DNA of 64,000 bases from Afipia sp. GAS231 (GTDB taxonomy: Bacteria > Pseudomonadota > Alphaproteobacteria > Rhizobiales > Xanthobacteraceae), in assembly GCF_900103365.1 (NCBI RefSeq), contig NZ_LT629703.1:3658001-3722000 (forward strand), read 5' to 3'. Positions 46,188 to 54,856 of this stretch are shown piece by piece. Within the stretch, counting starts at the first letter, position 1. Each line of letters starts with the position of its first letter. The notes under the pieces are model-generated. The model saw only the letters and a program-made list of their open reading frames with translations, did no database searches and was not told where the DNA came from. Position numbers and translations under genes: made by a program.

Positions 46188-46226
46188 ATGGCCGCAAGGT
46201 TTCAGGGACGGGCAAGGGCGATCGCG

Positions 46227-46649
46227 ATGTACGAGTGGATCAAGGCGCTGCATGTGATTGCGGTCATCGCGTGGATGGCCGGCATGCTCTACCTGCCGCG
46301 GTTGTTCGTCTACCATTGCGAGGCGGAGATCGGCTCAAGGCAGTCGGAGACGTTCAAGATCATGGAACGTCGGCTGCTGAAAGCGATCATCAATCCCGCC
46401 ATGATCGTGACCTGGTTGGCGGGGCTATATCTCGCCTGGAGCGGTCACTGGTACACGTCCGGCTGGTTTCACGGCAAATTCGCGCTGGTGCTCGCGATGT
46501 CCGGGGTGCACGGCTTTTTTTCCCGTTGCGTGAAAGATTTTGCCGCTGACCGGAATGCCAGAAGCCAGAAATTCTATCGAATTATCAATGAGGTACCGAC
46601 GCTGCTGATGATCCTCATCGTTATCCTGGTAGTGGTGAAGCCGTTCTAG
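46227..46649 (+). CDS. hemJ: protoporphyrinogen IX oxidase HemJ
   Basis: A 140-residue inner-membrane protein with four membrane segments, matching HemJ (UPF0093), which oxidises protoporphyrinogen IX in heme synthesis. The conserved His in WIKALHVIAVIAWMAGMLYL (His9) and the Lys in WFHGKFALV are present, as are LPRLFVYH and FYRIINEVPTLLMI. The ATG at 46227 gives the usual MYEWIKALH start; the open frame reaches 46188. First plus-strand gene right of the putative oriC. Confidence 0.95.
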   Translation: MYEWIKALHVIAVIAWMAGMLYLPRLFVYHCEAEIGSRQSETFKIMERRLLKAIINPAMIVTWLAGLYLAWSGHWYTSGWFHGKFALVLAMSGVHGFFSRCVKDFAADRNARSQKFYRIINEVPTLLMILIVILVVVKPF

Positions 46650-46685
46650 GTCGCGCATTCGCGGGGCCTGTCACCCCTCACCGGC

Positions 46686-46714
46686 TTGCAGAACGTCAGA
46701 CGATTTTCTATATT
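46686..46714 (+). promoter_or_regulatory. predicted sigma-70-type promoter for rho
   Basis: TTGCAG, 17 bases, TATATT: a good match to the vegetative consensus in spacing and in the -10 box. It lies 35 bases after hemJ and would give rho a leader of about 185 bases. Confidence 0.55.
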
Positions 46715-46906
46715 GTCGAAATCCCACCCCACGCAGGCGGATGTGGTCGTGCTCCGGTTTCCTCATTGGACCGGCCGCCGCATCAGGTTTGAAGCCTCAC
46801 CGGCGCTTTCCTTGCTTAGACCTGCGGACCTTCGATTTCTCGTGTCCGCTTTTTCTCAAAGCCACCTCGCACCCCTTCCCCAAAATACTCCACAGGACCA
46901 CCCCAA

Positions 46907-48172
46907 ATGCGGGAAATGAAACTCCAAGACCTCAAAGCTAAAACGCCGGCCGAGCTTGTCTCGTTTGCGGAAGAGAACGGGGTCGAAAATGCCAGCACCA
47001 TGCGTAAGCAGGAGCTGATGTTCGCCATTCTCAAGCAACTCGCGATTCAAGAAACCGACATTATCGGCGAAGGCGTCGTTGAGGTTCTCTCCGACGGCTT
47101 CGGATTCTTGCGCTCGCCCGATGCAAATTACCTGCCGGGTCCGGACGACATCTACGTTTCGCCCTCGCAGATCCGCCGCTTCGGTCTTCGCACCGGCGAC
47201 ACCATCGAAGGCCACATCCGCAGCCCGAAGGAAGGCGAACGCTATTTCGCGCTGCTGAAGGTCAACACCCTCAATTTCGAAGATCCGGAAAAGTCGAAGC
47301 ACAAGGTCAATTTCGACAATCTGACGCCGCTGTTTCCTGATCAACGCTTCCGTCTCGAACTCGAAGACCCGACGCGAAAAGACCTTTCTGCAAGGGTTAT
47401 CGACATCGTGGCGCCGATCGGCAAAGGCCAGCGCGCGCTGATCGTGGCGCCGCCGCGCACCGGCAAGACGGTGCTGATGCAGAACATCGCGCACTCGATC
47501 ACCGCCAATCATCCGGAATGTTATCTGATCGTGCTGCTGATCGACGAACGTCCGGAAGAAGTCACGGACATGCAGCGCTCGGTGAAGGGCGAGGTGGTGT
47601 CTTCCACCTTCGACGAACCGGCGGTGCGTCACGTCCAGGTCGCCGAGATGGTGATCGAGAAGGCCAAGCGTCTCGTCGAACACGGCCGCGACGTCGTCAT
47701 CCTGCTCGACTCGATCACGCGTCTGGGCCGCGCCTACAACACCGTGGTGCCGTCATCCGGCAAGGTGCTGACCGGCGGCGTCGATGCCAACGCGTTGCAG
47801 CGCCCGAAGCGATTCTTCGGCGCCGCGCGTAACATCGAGGAGGGCGGTTCGCTGACGATCATCGCGACCGCGCTGGTCGATACCGGCAGCCGAATGGACG
47901 AAGTCATCTTCGAAGAGTTCAAGGGCACCGGTAACTCCGAACTGATTCTGGACCGCAAGGTCTCGGACAAGCGGACCTTCCCGGCGATCGACATCTCCCG
48001 CTCCGGCACCCGCAAGGAAGAGCTGATCACCGATCCGCAGCTCCTGAAGAAAATGTACGTGCTGCGCCGGATCCTCAATCCGATGGGCACGATGGATGCG
48101 ATCGACTTCCTGCTCGACAAGCTCCGCAACACCAAGAACAACTCGGAATTCTTCGATTCCATGAATACCTGA
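46907..48172 (+). CDS. rho: transcription termination factor Rho
   Basis: A 421-residue hexameric RNA translocase that ends transcription. Order: N-terminal helical Rho_N ([20 protein letters not shown]), an RNA-binding cold-shock-like domain (DGFGFLRS...[12 protein letters not shown]), Walker A APPRTGKT (about 183-190), Walker [17 protein letters not shown] (about 262-277) and the R loop region. Length is standard. A long leader (about 185 bases) between promoter and start is compatible with autoregulation, as known for rho in other bacteria. Confidence 0.98.
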   Translation: MREMKLQDLKAKTPAELVSFAEENGVENASTMRKQELMFAILKQLAIQETDIIGEGVVEVLSDGFGFLRSPDANYLPGPDDIYVSPSQIRRFGLRTGDTIEGHIRSPKEGERYFALLKVNTLNFEDPEKSKHKVNFDNLTPLFPDQRFRLELEDPTRKDLSARVIDIVAPIGKGQRALIVAPPRTGKTVLMQNIAHSITANHPECYLIVLLIDERPEEVTDMQRSVKGEVVSSTFDEPAVRHVQVAEMVIEKAKRLVEHGRDVVILLDSITRLGRAYNTVVPSSGKVLTGGVDANALQRPKRFFGAARNIEEGGSLTIIATALVDTGSRMDEVIFEEFKGTGNSELILDRKVSDKRTFPAIDISRSGTRKEELITDPQLLKKMYVLRRILNPMGTMDAIDFLLDKLRNTKNNSEFFDSMNT

Positions 48173-48193
48173 GCCGTCAGGCCGGGTTTGATC

Positions 48194-48225
48194 GGGGCGC
48201 CTCGTGCAAACGGGGCGCCCTTTTT
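48194..48225 (+). terminator. intrinsic terminator after rho
   Basis: GGGCGCC and GGCGCCC pair around a 12-base loop, followed by TTTTT. It lies 22 bases after the rho stop and would separate rho from mnmE. Confidence 0.85.
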
Positions 48226-48487
48226 CATGTTGCGGACTTTGCTGCGGCAAAACTGCAGCACGAGGGTGGGGTTTTGGCCGAGGAGCCAATTCAATAACTA
48301 TCTGATAATTATAGACTTTCAGTAGAATCTCGCGGCGGGGAGGGCGCCCGCGAAGCAATCTTGCAGCATAGGTGCCGCGCGAATGCTGCAGCATGCGACC
48401 GCCCGACGGCGCCATTTCCTGCAGATCGGCTGCGCCGGCCAAGCTGAAATTGCGTTGCCTTTTCAAGGTCTCCTGCACAAATAGGCG
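48226..48487. other. mnmE upstream region
   Basis: About 260 bases without a gene. An AT-rich patch at about 48288-48325 (CAATAACTATCTGATAATTA and on) stands out and is a likely promoter zone for mnmE. The word TGCAGCAT appears at 48362 and 48390. Confidence 0.45.
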
Positions 48488-49813
48488 ATGCATCCGCGGG
48501 ACCAGACCATTTTTGCGCTGTCGTCAGGCCGGCCGCCCAGCGCGATCGCCATGGTGCGGGTGTCGGGTCCGCAAGCCAGGCCATTGTTGAACGCCCTTGG
48601 CGGAAAGATCCCGCAGGCGCGCGCGGCGACACGGGTGTTGCTTCGGGATGTCGGCCAGCGGCCGATCGACGATGCGGTGGTGCTCTGGTTTCCCGGTCCT
48701 GCCAGTGCGACCGGCGAGGACGTCGCGGAGTTTCACGTCCATGGCGGCCGGGCGGTGCTGGCCGCGTTGTTCGCGGCGCTGGCGGGGTTCGAAAATGTTC
48801 GTGCCGCCGAGCCCGGCGAATTTACCCGGCGCGCGTTCGAGAACGGCAAGCTCGATCTGACCGAAGCAGAAGGGCTCGACGATCTCATCCACGCCGACAC
48901 CGATCGTCAGCGCCGCCAGGCGTTGCGCCAGCTCAAGGGATTGCTCGGCGACAAAGCGCGCGACTGGCGCGCGCAGATCATTGAGGCGTCGGCGCTGATC
49001 GAGGCCGGTATCGATTTTTCGGACGAGGGCGATGTGCCGGCGGAGCTGATTGCGCCTGCGATTTCGAAAATCAAAACGCTGCTGGCGGAAATTGAAGAGG
49101 TCCTTGCGGCACAGGGCCGAAGTGAACGGCTGCGCGACGGGCTGGTGGTTGCGATCGCCGGCCCGCCGAATGTCGGAAAATCGACGCTGATGAATCAGCT
49201 CGCGCGGCGTGAGGTTGCGATCGTGTCGCCGCATGCCGGCACCACGCGCGACGTCATCGAGGTGCAGCTCGATCTCGACGGTTATCCGGTGACGGTGATC
49301 GACACCGCCGGAATTCGCGAGACCGACGATCCCGTCGAGCAGGAGGGCGTGCGCCGGGCGAGGGCGCGCGCGGATGATGCCGACCTGGTGCTATGGCTGG
49401 CCGATTCGCCGCAGGCCGGGATTGTGCACGATGGGGCCGCGCCGGTTTGGCCAGTGCGGAACAAGATCGATCTCGCGGGTCGGCCAATGGCCGAGGGGCA
49501 GGGGAAGGCCGGGTTCGAGATTTCGGCCAGCCGCGGCGACGGACTGCCCGAGCTGATCGCCGCGCTGGTCGGCTTTGCGCAGGATTTCTTTGGCGGCAAC
49601 GAGGGCGGGTTGATCGGCCGGACCCGGCAGCGAAAATTGCTGCAGGAAACCGCGGCCTCGCTGCAGCGCTGTATTGATGTTGTCGGCAAGGGCGAGGAGC
49701 TGGCAGCTGAGGAGCTTCGAACCGCTGTTCATTCTTTGGGCAGGTTGCTTGGCCAGGTCGACGTCGAGGACATTCTCGATGTGATCTTCCATGAATTCTG
49801 CGTAGGTAAATAG
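48488..49813 (+). CDS. mnmE: tRNA uridine-5-carboxymethylaminomethyl GTPase MnmE
   Basis: A 441-residue tRNA-modifying GTPase that works with MnmG on the wobble uridine. The N-terminal folate-binding domain (about 1-115, [19 protein letters not shown]), helical domain, G domain with GPPNVGKST (about 224-232), the GTTRD switch, DTAG, and NKID are present. The C-terminal tetrapeptide is CVGK where most family members have C(I/L/M)GK, retaining the essential Cys. It starts the mnmE-mnmG-rsmG-parA-parB series. Confidence 0.97.
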   Translation: MHPRDQTIFALSSGRPPSAIAMVRVSGPQARPLLNALGGKIPQARAATRVLLRDVGQRPIDDAVVLWFPGPASATGEDVAEFHVHGGRAVLAALFAALAGFENVRAAEPGEFTRRAFENGKLDLTEAEGLDDLIHADTDRQRRQALRQLKGLLGDKARDWRAQIIEASALIEAGIDFSDEGDVPAELIAPAISKIKTLLAEIEEVLAAQGRSERLRDGLVVAIAGPPNVGKSTLMNQLARREVAIVSPHAGTTRDVIEVQLDLDGYPVTVIDTAGIRETDDPVEQEGVRRARARADDADLVLWLADSPQAGIVHDGAAPVWPVRNKIDLAGRPMAEGQGKAGFEISASRGDGLPELIAALVGFAQDFFGGNEGGLIGRTRQRKLLQETAASLQRCIDVVGKGEELAAEELRTAVHSLGRLLGQVDVEDILDVIFHEFCVGK

Positions 49814-49835
49814 GTACCACTGTCCTTGGCGAAGC

Positions 49836-49851
49836 TGTTTCACGTGAAACA
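49836..49851. promoter_or_regulatory. parS: parS site 1
   Basis: TGTTTCACGTGAAACA: a perfect 16-base match to the parS palindrome bound by ParB. It lies in the mnmE-mnmG gap. Confidence 0.95.
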
Positions 49852-49865
49852 CTTTCTGGAACCAG

Positions 49866-49881
49866 CGTTTCACGTGAAACA
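49866..49881. promoter_or_regulatory. parS: parS site 2
   Basis: CGTTTCACGTGAAACA: 15 of 16 positions match the palindrome, with the 14-base core intact. It is 30 bases from site 1, about three helical turns. Confidence 0.93.
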
Positions 49882-49944
49882 ATCGCCGGTTCTCGCGGCA
49901 TTTCCAGCTTTCCGGTTTTGCGACTTCGGGATAGAAGTCGCGCC

Positions 49945-51828
49945 ATGATCTCCGGGCCAAACTCATTCGACGTCATCGTCATCGGCGGCGGCCATGCCGG
50001 CTGCGAAGCCGCGAGCGCGGCTGCGCGGATGGGAGCCCAGACCGCCCTGGTGACGCATCGTTTTGCGACCATCGGTGCGATGTCCTGTAACCCCGCCATT
50101 GGCGGCTTGGGCAAGGGACATCTGGTTCGTGAGGTCGATGCGCTTGATGGCCTGATGGGCCGGGTCGCCGATGCCGGCGGCATTCAGTTCCGGATGCTGA
50201 ACCGCCGCAAGGGTCCGGCCGTCCGTGGGCCAAGGGCCCAGGCCGATCGCAAACTTTACGCTGCGGCGATGCAGGCCGCGATTACCGAAACCGCCAATCT
50301 GAGCGTCATCGAGGGGGAGGCGGACGAACTGATCGTCTCCGGCGGCCGGGTCACCGGCATCCGCCTGGGTGATGGGCGTCAGCTCGCTTGCGGCGCCGTG
50401 GTCATTACGACAGGCACCTTCCTGCGCGGGTTGATCCATCTCGGGGAGAAGAACTGGCCGGCCGGTCGGGTCGGCGAAGCTCCGGCGATGGGGCTCTCGG
50501 CCTCGTTCGAGCGCGCAGGCTTTATCCTTGGGCGCCTCAAGACTGGCACGCCGCCGCGGCTCGATGGCACCACCATCGACTGGTCTGCGGTCGAGATGCA
50601 GCCCGGCGACGAGCCGCCGGAGCCGTTTTCGGTGATGACCGACCGGATCACGACGCCGCAGATCCAGTGCGGCATTACCCGCACGACGCCGGCGACCCAT
50701 GAGGTGATCCGGGCCAATGTACATCGCTCGCCGATGTATTCCGGCCAGATCAAGAGCAGCGGCCCGCGCTATTGCCCTTCGATCGAGGACAAGATCGTTC
50801 GCTTCGGCGACCGCGACGGTCACCAGATTTTTCTGGAGCCGGAAGGTCTCGACGACTCCACCGTCTATCCCAACGGCATTTCGACCTCGCTGCCGGAAGA
50901 GGTTCAGTTGGCGATCCTGGCGACCATTCCCGGTCTCGAGCGGGTCAAGATGGTCCGGCCAGGCTATGCCATCGAATACGATCACGTCGATCCCCGCGAG
51001 CTTGAGCCAACCCTGCAGACCAGGCGCCTGCCGGGTCTGTTCCTGGCCGGGCAGATCAACGGCACCACCGGTTACGAAGAGGCGGCGGCGCAGGGAATTG
51101 TCGCGGGTCTGAATGCCGCCCTGATGGCCGGGAGTGCCGATCCGATCGTGTTCGATCGCGCCGACGGCTATCTCGGGGTGATGATCGACGATCTCGTGAC
51201 CCGCGGGATTACCGAGCCGTATCGGATGTTCACCTCGCGGGCTGAGTATCGCCTGACGCTGCGGGCCGACAATGCCGACCAGCGTCTGACCGATAAGGGA
51301 ATTGCCCTGGGCTGCGTCGGGCCGGCCCGTTCGGAGCGCCATGCCGCGAAGATGGCCGCGCTCGATGCCGCGAAGTCGTTGGCGAAATCGTTGGCGATCA
51401 CCCCCAACGAAGCCGCCAGGCACGGCCTGACGCTGAACAAGGACGGCCATCGCCGCTCGGCGTTCGAGCTGTTGGCCTATCCGGAGATCGAGTGGAGCAT
51501 GCTGCAGGGGATCTGGCCGGGGCTATCGGCCATTGACCCATCGATCGCGGTGCACTTGGAGATCGACGCCAAATACGATGTCTATCTGAAGCGCCAGACC
51601 GCCGACGTCGATGCCTTCCGGCGCGACGAGGGGCTGGTTCTGACCGATATCGACTATGCCGATGTGCCCGGGCTCTCCAACGAGGCGCGCGCCAAGCTCG
51701 AAGCCGCACGGCCGCGGACCGTGGGGCAGGCGGGTCGGCTCGATGGTTTGACACCCGCGGCCTTGGGAATTCTTGCGGCCTATCTACGGCGCGAAGCGCG
51801 GCGGAAGACTTCGAAGGTCAGCGCCTAG
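49945..51828 (+). CDS. mnmG: tRNA uridine-5-carboxymethylaminomethyl modification enzyme MnmG
   Basis: A 627-residue FAD protein, partner of MnmE. FAD-binding [20 protein letters not shown] (about 7-26), the [24 protein letters not shown] block, GTPPRLDG and [13 protein letters not shown] region are intact, and the C-terminal helical tRNA/MnmE-binding domain is full length. Start at the ATG 49945 (typical [16 protein letters not shown]); an open frame extends 9 codons upstream. Lies between parS sites 2 and 3. Confidence 0.98.
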   Translation: MISGPNSFDVIVIGGGHAGCEAASAAARMGAQTALVTHRFATIGAMSCNPAIGGLGKGHLVREVDALDGLMGRVADAGGIQFRMLNRRKGPAVRGPRAQADRKLYAAAMQAAITETANLSVIEGEADELIVSGGRVTGIRLGDGRQLACGAVVITTGTFLRGLIHLGEKNWPAGRVGEAPAMGLSASFERAGFILGRLKTGTPPRLDGTTIDWSAVEMQPGDEPPEPFSVMTDRITTPQIQCGITRTTPATHEVIRANVHRSPMYSGQIKSSGPRYCPSIEDKIVRFGDRDGHQIFLEPEGLDDSTVYPNGISTSLPEEVQLAILATIPGLERVKMVRPGYAIEYDHVDPRELEPTLQTRRLPGLFLAGQINGTTGYEEAAAQGIVAGLNAALMAGSADPIVFDRADGYLGVMIDDLVTRGITEPYRMFTSRAEYRLTLRADNADQRLTDKGIALGCVGPARSERHAAKMAALDAAKSLAKSLAITPNEAARHGLTLNKDGHRRSAFELLAYPEIEWSMLQGIWPGLSAIDPSIAVHLEIDAKYDVYLKRQTADVDAFRRDEGLVLTDIDYADVPGLSNEARAKLEAARPRTVGQAGRLDGLTPAALGILAAYLRREARRKTSKVSA

Positions 51829-51831
51829 GAT

Positions 51832-51847
51832 TGTTTCACGTGAAACG
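51832..51847. promoter_or_regulatory. parS: parS site 3
   Basis: TGTTTCACGTGAAACG: 15 of 16 positions match, core intact. It begins 3 bases after the mnmG stop. Confidence 0.93.
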
Positions 51848-51877
51848 GGGCGGGGAGCGAAGGCGCACTCCAGCATC

Positions 51878-51960
51878 CGTCATTGCGAGGAGCGCTTGCG
51901 ACGAAGCAATCCAGACTTCCTTGTGGCTAGATGGATTGCTTCGCTTCGCTCGCAATGACG
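51878..51960. repeat. palindromic intergenic repeat (GTCATTGCGAG type), copy 1
   Basis: Inverted arms: CGTCATTGCGAGGAGCGCTT then GCGACGAAGCAATCCA at the left, TGGATTGCTTCGCTTCGCTC then GCAATGACG at the right. A second copy in opposite orientation is at 61761-61844. It fills the mnmG-rsmG gap. Confidence 0.82.
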
Positions 51961-51986
51961 ACTCTAAACAACCAGCAAGATCCCCA

Positions 51987-52670
51987 ATGCCCAAACCCCC
52001 CACCTCACCCATCCTTCCATCCGACAAAGCCGCCGCCCTAGCCCTCACCCCCGTTTCACGTGAAACAGAGGCGCGGCTGGATCGCTATGTCGATCTTCTC
52101 GTGGAGTGGCAGGCCAAGACCAATCTCGTCGCGCCGTCGACGCTTCCAAATCTATGGACCCGGCATATCTCCGATTCGCTGCAGCTCTTGAGCCTGGCGC
52201 CCTCGGCAAAAACGTGGGTCGATCTCGGTAGCGGCGGCGGCTTTCCAGGCGTGGTGCTGGCCTGCGCGTTGGCGGAGGTGCTGGGCGCAAATATTCATCT
52301 GATCGAGCGCAACGCCAAGAAGGCGGCCTTCCTGCGCGAGGCGATTCGCGTGACCTCGGCAGCAGGGACCGTGCACTTGGCTGACATCGGGGATAGTGTG
52401 GATAGAATCGCCGGACCGATCGATTGCATCACTGCGCGGGCACTGGCTCCGTTACATCAACTCATCGGTTTCGCGGAACCGGTGGTGAGAAAGGGCGCGA
52501 AAGCGTTGTTTCTCAAGGGCCAAGATGTAGAGGCTGAATTGACCGAGGCCACTAAATATTGGAATATCGAGCCGCGACTCCACTCCAGCCGCACCAGCGG
52601 AAACGGCTGGATCGTCGAACTCGACCAGATCGAGCGGCGAATGACCTCCGCGACGGCAGACGGAAGTTGA
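51987..52670 (+). CDS. rsmG: 16S rRNA (guanine-N7) methyltransferase RsmG
   Basis: A 227-residue methyltransferase (GidB) for G527 of 16S rRNA. The SAM-binding motif WVDLGSGGGFPGVVLA (about 77-92), LIERNAKKAAFLREA and ITARALAPL are present. The ATG at 51987 gives a normal length; the frame is open from 51831 through the repeat. Residues 22-27 (PVSRET) are encoded by parS site 4, so a segregation signal is written inside this coding sequence. Confidence 0.96.
   Translation: MPKPPTSPILPSDKAAALALTPVSRETEARLDRYVDLLVEWQAKTNLVAPSTLPNLWTRHISDSLQLLSLAPSAKTWVDLGSGGGFPGVVLACALAEVLGANIHLIERNAKKAAFLREAIRVTSAAGTVHLADIGDSVDRIAGPIDCITARALAPLHQLIGFAEPVVRKGAKALFLKGQDVEAELTEATKYWNIEPRLHSSRTSGNGWIVELDQIERRMTSATADGS
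52052..52067. promoter_or_regulatory. parS: parS site 4, inside rsmG codons
   Basis: CGTTTCACGTGAAACA: 15 of 16 positions match, core intact. Lies within rsmG coding sequence, about codons 22-27. Confidence 0.92.
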
Positions 52671-52675
52671 GTGCG

Positions 52676-53524
52676 ATGGTAATTGATCAAATTTATCAAG
52701 AGGATAGAGCGCCCATGCCGGCCGGCCATCCGCGTATCCTGTCGCTCGCCAACCAGAAGGGCGGCGTCGGAAAGACCACCACAGCGATCAATCTTGGCAC
52801 CGCACTCGCTGCGATTGGCGAGCGCGTCCTGATCGTCGATCTCGATCCGCAGGGCAATGCCTCCACCGGTCTCGGCATCGATCGCCGCAGCCGCAACTGC
52901 TCGACTTACGACGTGCTGATCGGCGAAGCGCCGCTGCGCGAAGCTGTTGTCGCCACGGCGGTGCCGCGGCTTCACATCGCCTCCTCGACCATGGACCTGT
53001 CCGGCCTCGAGCTCGAACTGGGGTCGACGCCCGGCCGCGCCTTCCGTCTGCGCGATGCGATCGCCGCGCTGAATCAAAATGCCGACGAGGGGTCCGATTA
53101 CACCTATGTGCTGATCGATTGCCCGCCGTCGCTCAATCTTCTCACCGTCAACGCGATGGCGGCATCCGACGCGATCCTGGTGCCGCTGCAATGCGAGTTC
53201 TTCGCGCTCGAAGGTCTGTCGCAGTTGTTGCAGACGGTGGAGCAGGTGCGCTCGACGCTCAATCCGAACCTGTCGATCCACGGCATCGTGCTGACCATGT
53301 TCGACTCGCGCAACAACCTGTCGAACCAGGTCGTCGCCGACGTCCGGCAGTTCATGGGCTCGAAGGTCTACAACACCATGATCCCGCGCAACGTCCGTAT
53401 CTCCGAGGCGCCGTCCTACGGCAAGCCGGTGCTGGTCTACGATCTCAAATGCGTCGGCAGCGATGCGTATCTGAAGCTCGCGACCGAAGTGATCCAGCGC
53501 GAGCGCGAGCTGAAGACGCATTGA
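52676..53524 (+). CDS. parA: chromosome partition ATPase ParA
   Basis: A 282-residue ParA/Soj ATPase that moves ParB-parS complexes. Deviant Walker A LANQKGGVGKTTTAINLG (about 24-41), VLIVDLDPQGNASTGLG and the A' DCPPSLNLLTVNAMAA segment are intact. The ATG at 52676 is 5 bases after the rsmG stop; a second ATG at 52715 (MPAGHPRIL) is possible. Followed by parB after an intergenic palindrome. Confidence 0.96.
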   Translation: MVIDQIYQEDRAPMPAGHPRILSLANQKGGVGKTTTAINLGTALAAIGERVLIVDLDPQGNASTGLGIDRRSRNCSTYDVLIGEAPLREAVVATAVPRLHIASSTMDLSGLELELGSTPGRAFRLRDAIAALNQNADEGSDYTYVLIDCPPSLNLLTVNAMAASDAILVPLQCEFFALEGLSQLLQTVEQVRSTLNPNLSIHGIVLTMFDSRNNLSNQVVADVRQFMGSKVYNTMIPRNVRISEAPSYGKPVLVYDLKCVGSDAYLKLATEVIQRERELKTH

Positions 53525-53528
53525 GATA

Positions 53529-53581
53529 CGTAGGGTGGGCAAAGGCGTCTTCGCCGTGCCCACCACCTTCACCACCCTACG
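53529..53581. repeat. palindromic repeat between parA and parB
   Basis: CGTAGGGTGGGCAAAGGCG and GCCCACCACC...CCACCCTACG form a hairpin with imperfect inner pairing. Related in its outer word (GTAGGGTGGG) to the repeat at 29467-29556. Confidence 0.75.
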
Positions 53582-53628
53582 AATTTCTAGTTCCGGAGTG
53601 ATGCGAAGTGAATCCAAGGGAGTTGGCG

Positions 53629-54516
53629 ATGGCCGACGAAGCGCGTTCGCGACTGGGCCGCGGTCTTGCAAGTCTGATCGGAGATGTCGGCGGCGAGGCT
53701 GCGCATGTCGACCGGCCGCGCAACCAGCGCAAGGTGCCGATCGAATTTTTGAAGCCCAATCCGCGCAACCCGCGTCGGACTTTTTCCGATGCCGAACTCG
53801 GTGAGCTCGCCGCCTCCGTCAAGCAGCATGGCGTGATCCAGCCGATCGTGGTGCGCCCGATCAAGGGCGTGCAGGATCGTTTTGAGATCATCGCCGGCGA
53901 ACGCCGCTGGCGCGCCGCCCAGCTCGCCGGCCTGCACGACGTGCCGATCGTCCCCCTCGACGTCACTGAGGCTGAAGCGCTCGAAATCGCGATCATCGAA
54001 AACGTGCAGCGCGAAGACCTCAACGCCATGGAAGAGGCGCAGGGCTATCACGCGCTGGCGGACGAATTCAAACGCAGCCAGGAAGACATCGCCAAGATCG
54101 TCGGCAAGAGCCGCAGCCACGTCGCCAACATGATGCGGCTGACCAAGCTGCCGTCGGAAGTGCAGGCCTATATCGCCAAGGGCGAATTGTCGGCCGGCCA
54201 TGCCCGCGCGCTGATCGGCGTGCCCGACCCGCTGGCGGCCGCCAAGCGCATCGTCGCCGAAGGCCTCAACGTGCGCCAGACCGAAGCGCTGGCGCATGAA
54301 GAAGGCGTGCCGGAGCGCAAGCCGCAGAAGGCGCGCAGCACCGGCGGCGGCAAGGTCAAGGATCCGGACACGATCGCGCTGGAAAAGCGCGTCAGCGACG
54401 CGCTCGGTCTGGCCGTGACCGTCAACCACCGCGATCCCGGCGGCTCAGTCCTGATCAACTACCGCAACCTCGAACAGCTCGACGAGGTGATGCGGCGACT
54501 GGCGCGGGGAAGCTAG
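53629..54516 (+). CDS. parB: chromosome partition protein ParB
   Basis: A 295-residue ParB/Spo0J CTPase and parS-binding protein. The N-terminal ParA-interacting segment ARSRLGRGLASLIGD is followed by the CTP-binding motif GERRWRAAQLAG and the ENVQRED segment (about 128), then the helix-turn-helix SQEDIAKIVGKSRSHVANMMRL (about 150-171), and a C-terminal dimerisation domain. The ATG at 53629 follows AAGGGAG at good spacing; a GTG at 53608 is the outer open frame. Four parS sites lie within 4 kb upstream. Confidence 0.97.
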   Translation: MADEARSRLGRGLASLIGDVGGEAAHVDRPRNQRKVPIEFLKPNPRNPRRTFSDAELGELAASVKQHGVIQPIVVRPIKGVQDRFEIIAGERRWRAAQLAGLHDVPIVPLDVTEAEALEIAIIENVQREDLNAMEEAQGYHALADEFKRSQEDIAKIVGKSRSHVANMMRLTKLPSEVQAYIAKGELSAGHARALIGVPDPLAAAKRIVAEGLNVRQTEALAHEEGVPERKPQKARSTGGGKVKDPDTIALEKRVSDALGLAVTVNHRDPGGSVLINYRNLEQLDEVMRRLARGS

Positions 54517-54521
54517 TCTCT

Positions 54522-54845
54522 GTCGTCCCGGCCTAGTGCGCAATTGCGCACGGGCGCCGGGACCCATACCGCGTTGTGCTATCGGCAAAAGCGGGATGGC
54601 TGACGCCTCCGCCAGTAACTGGCGGTAGAGCGGAGTGAGATTAGGCTGGGTCGCGACGCCCGGCCTTTCGTGTGCCATTTCTACTTTGCATGGGGTTGTT
54701 TTCGCGATTTTGTGTCTGGCCCCTCCAGAGCGTCCGGATGTGCCGCGCTGGCGCTGACGGCGAATCGATTCAACTCCAACCCATCATGCTTTAGTGGTTA
54801 TGGGTCCCGGCCCCCGTGCGCAATTGCGCACTAGGCCGGGACGAC
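54522..54845. repeat. long inverted repeat with embedded palindromes
   Basis: Two arms of about 46 bases (54522-54568 and 54799-54845) are near-perfect inverted copies, beginning GTCGTCCCGGCCTAGTGCG and containing the palindrome GTGCGCAATTGCGCAC at 54536-54551 and 54816-54831. The 230 bases between have no gene. The outer words match the repeat at 37606-37726. It lies between the convergent parB and holA genes. Confidence 0.85.
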
Positions 54846-54856
54846 GCCTGAGAAAG

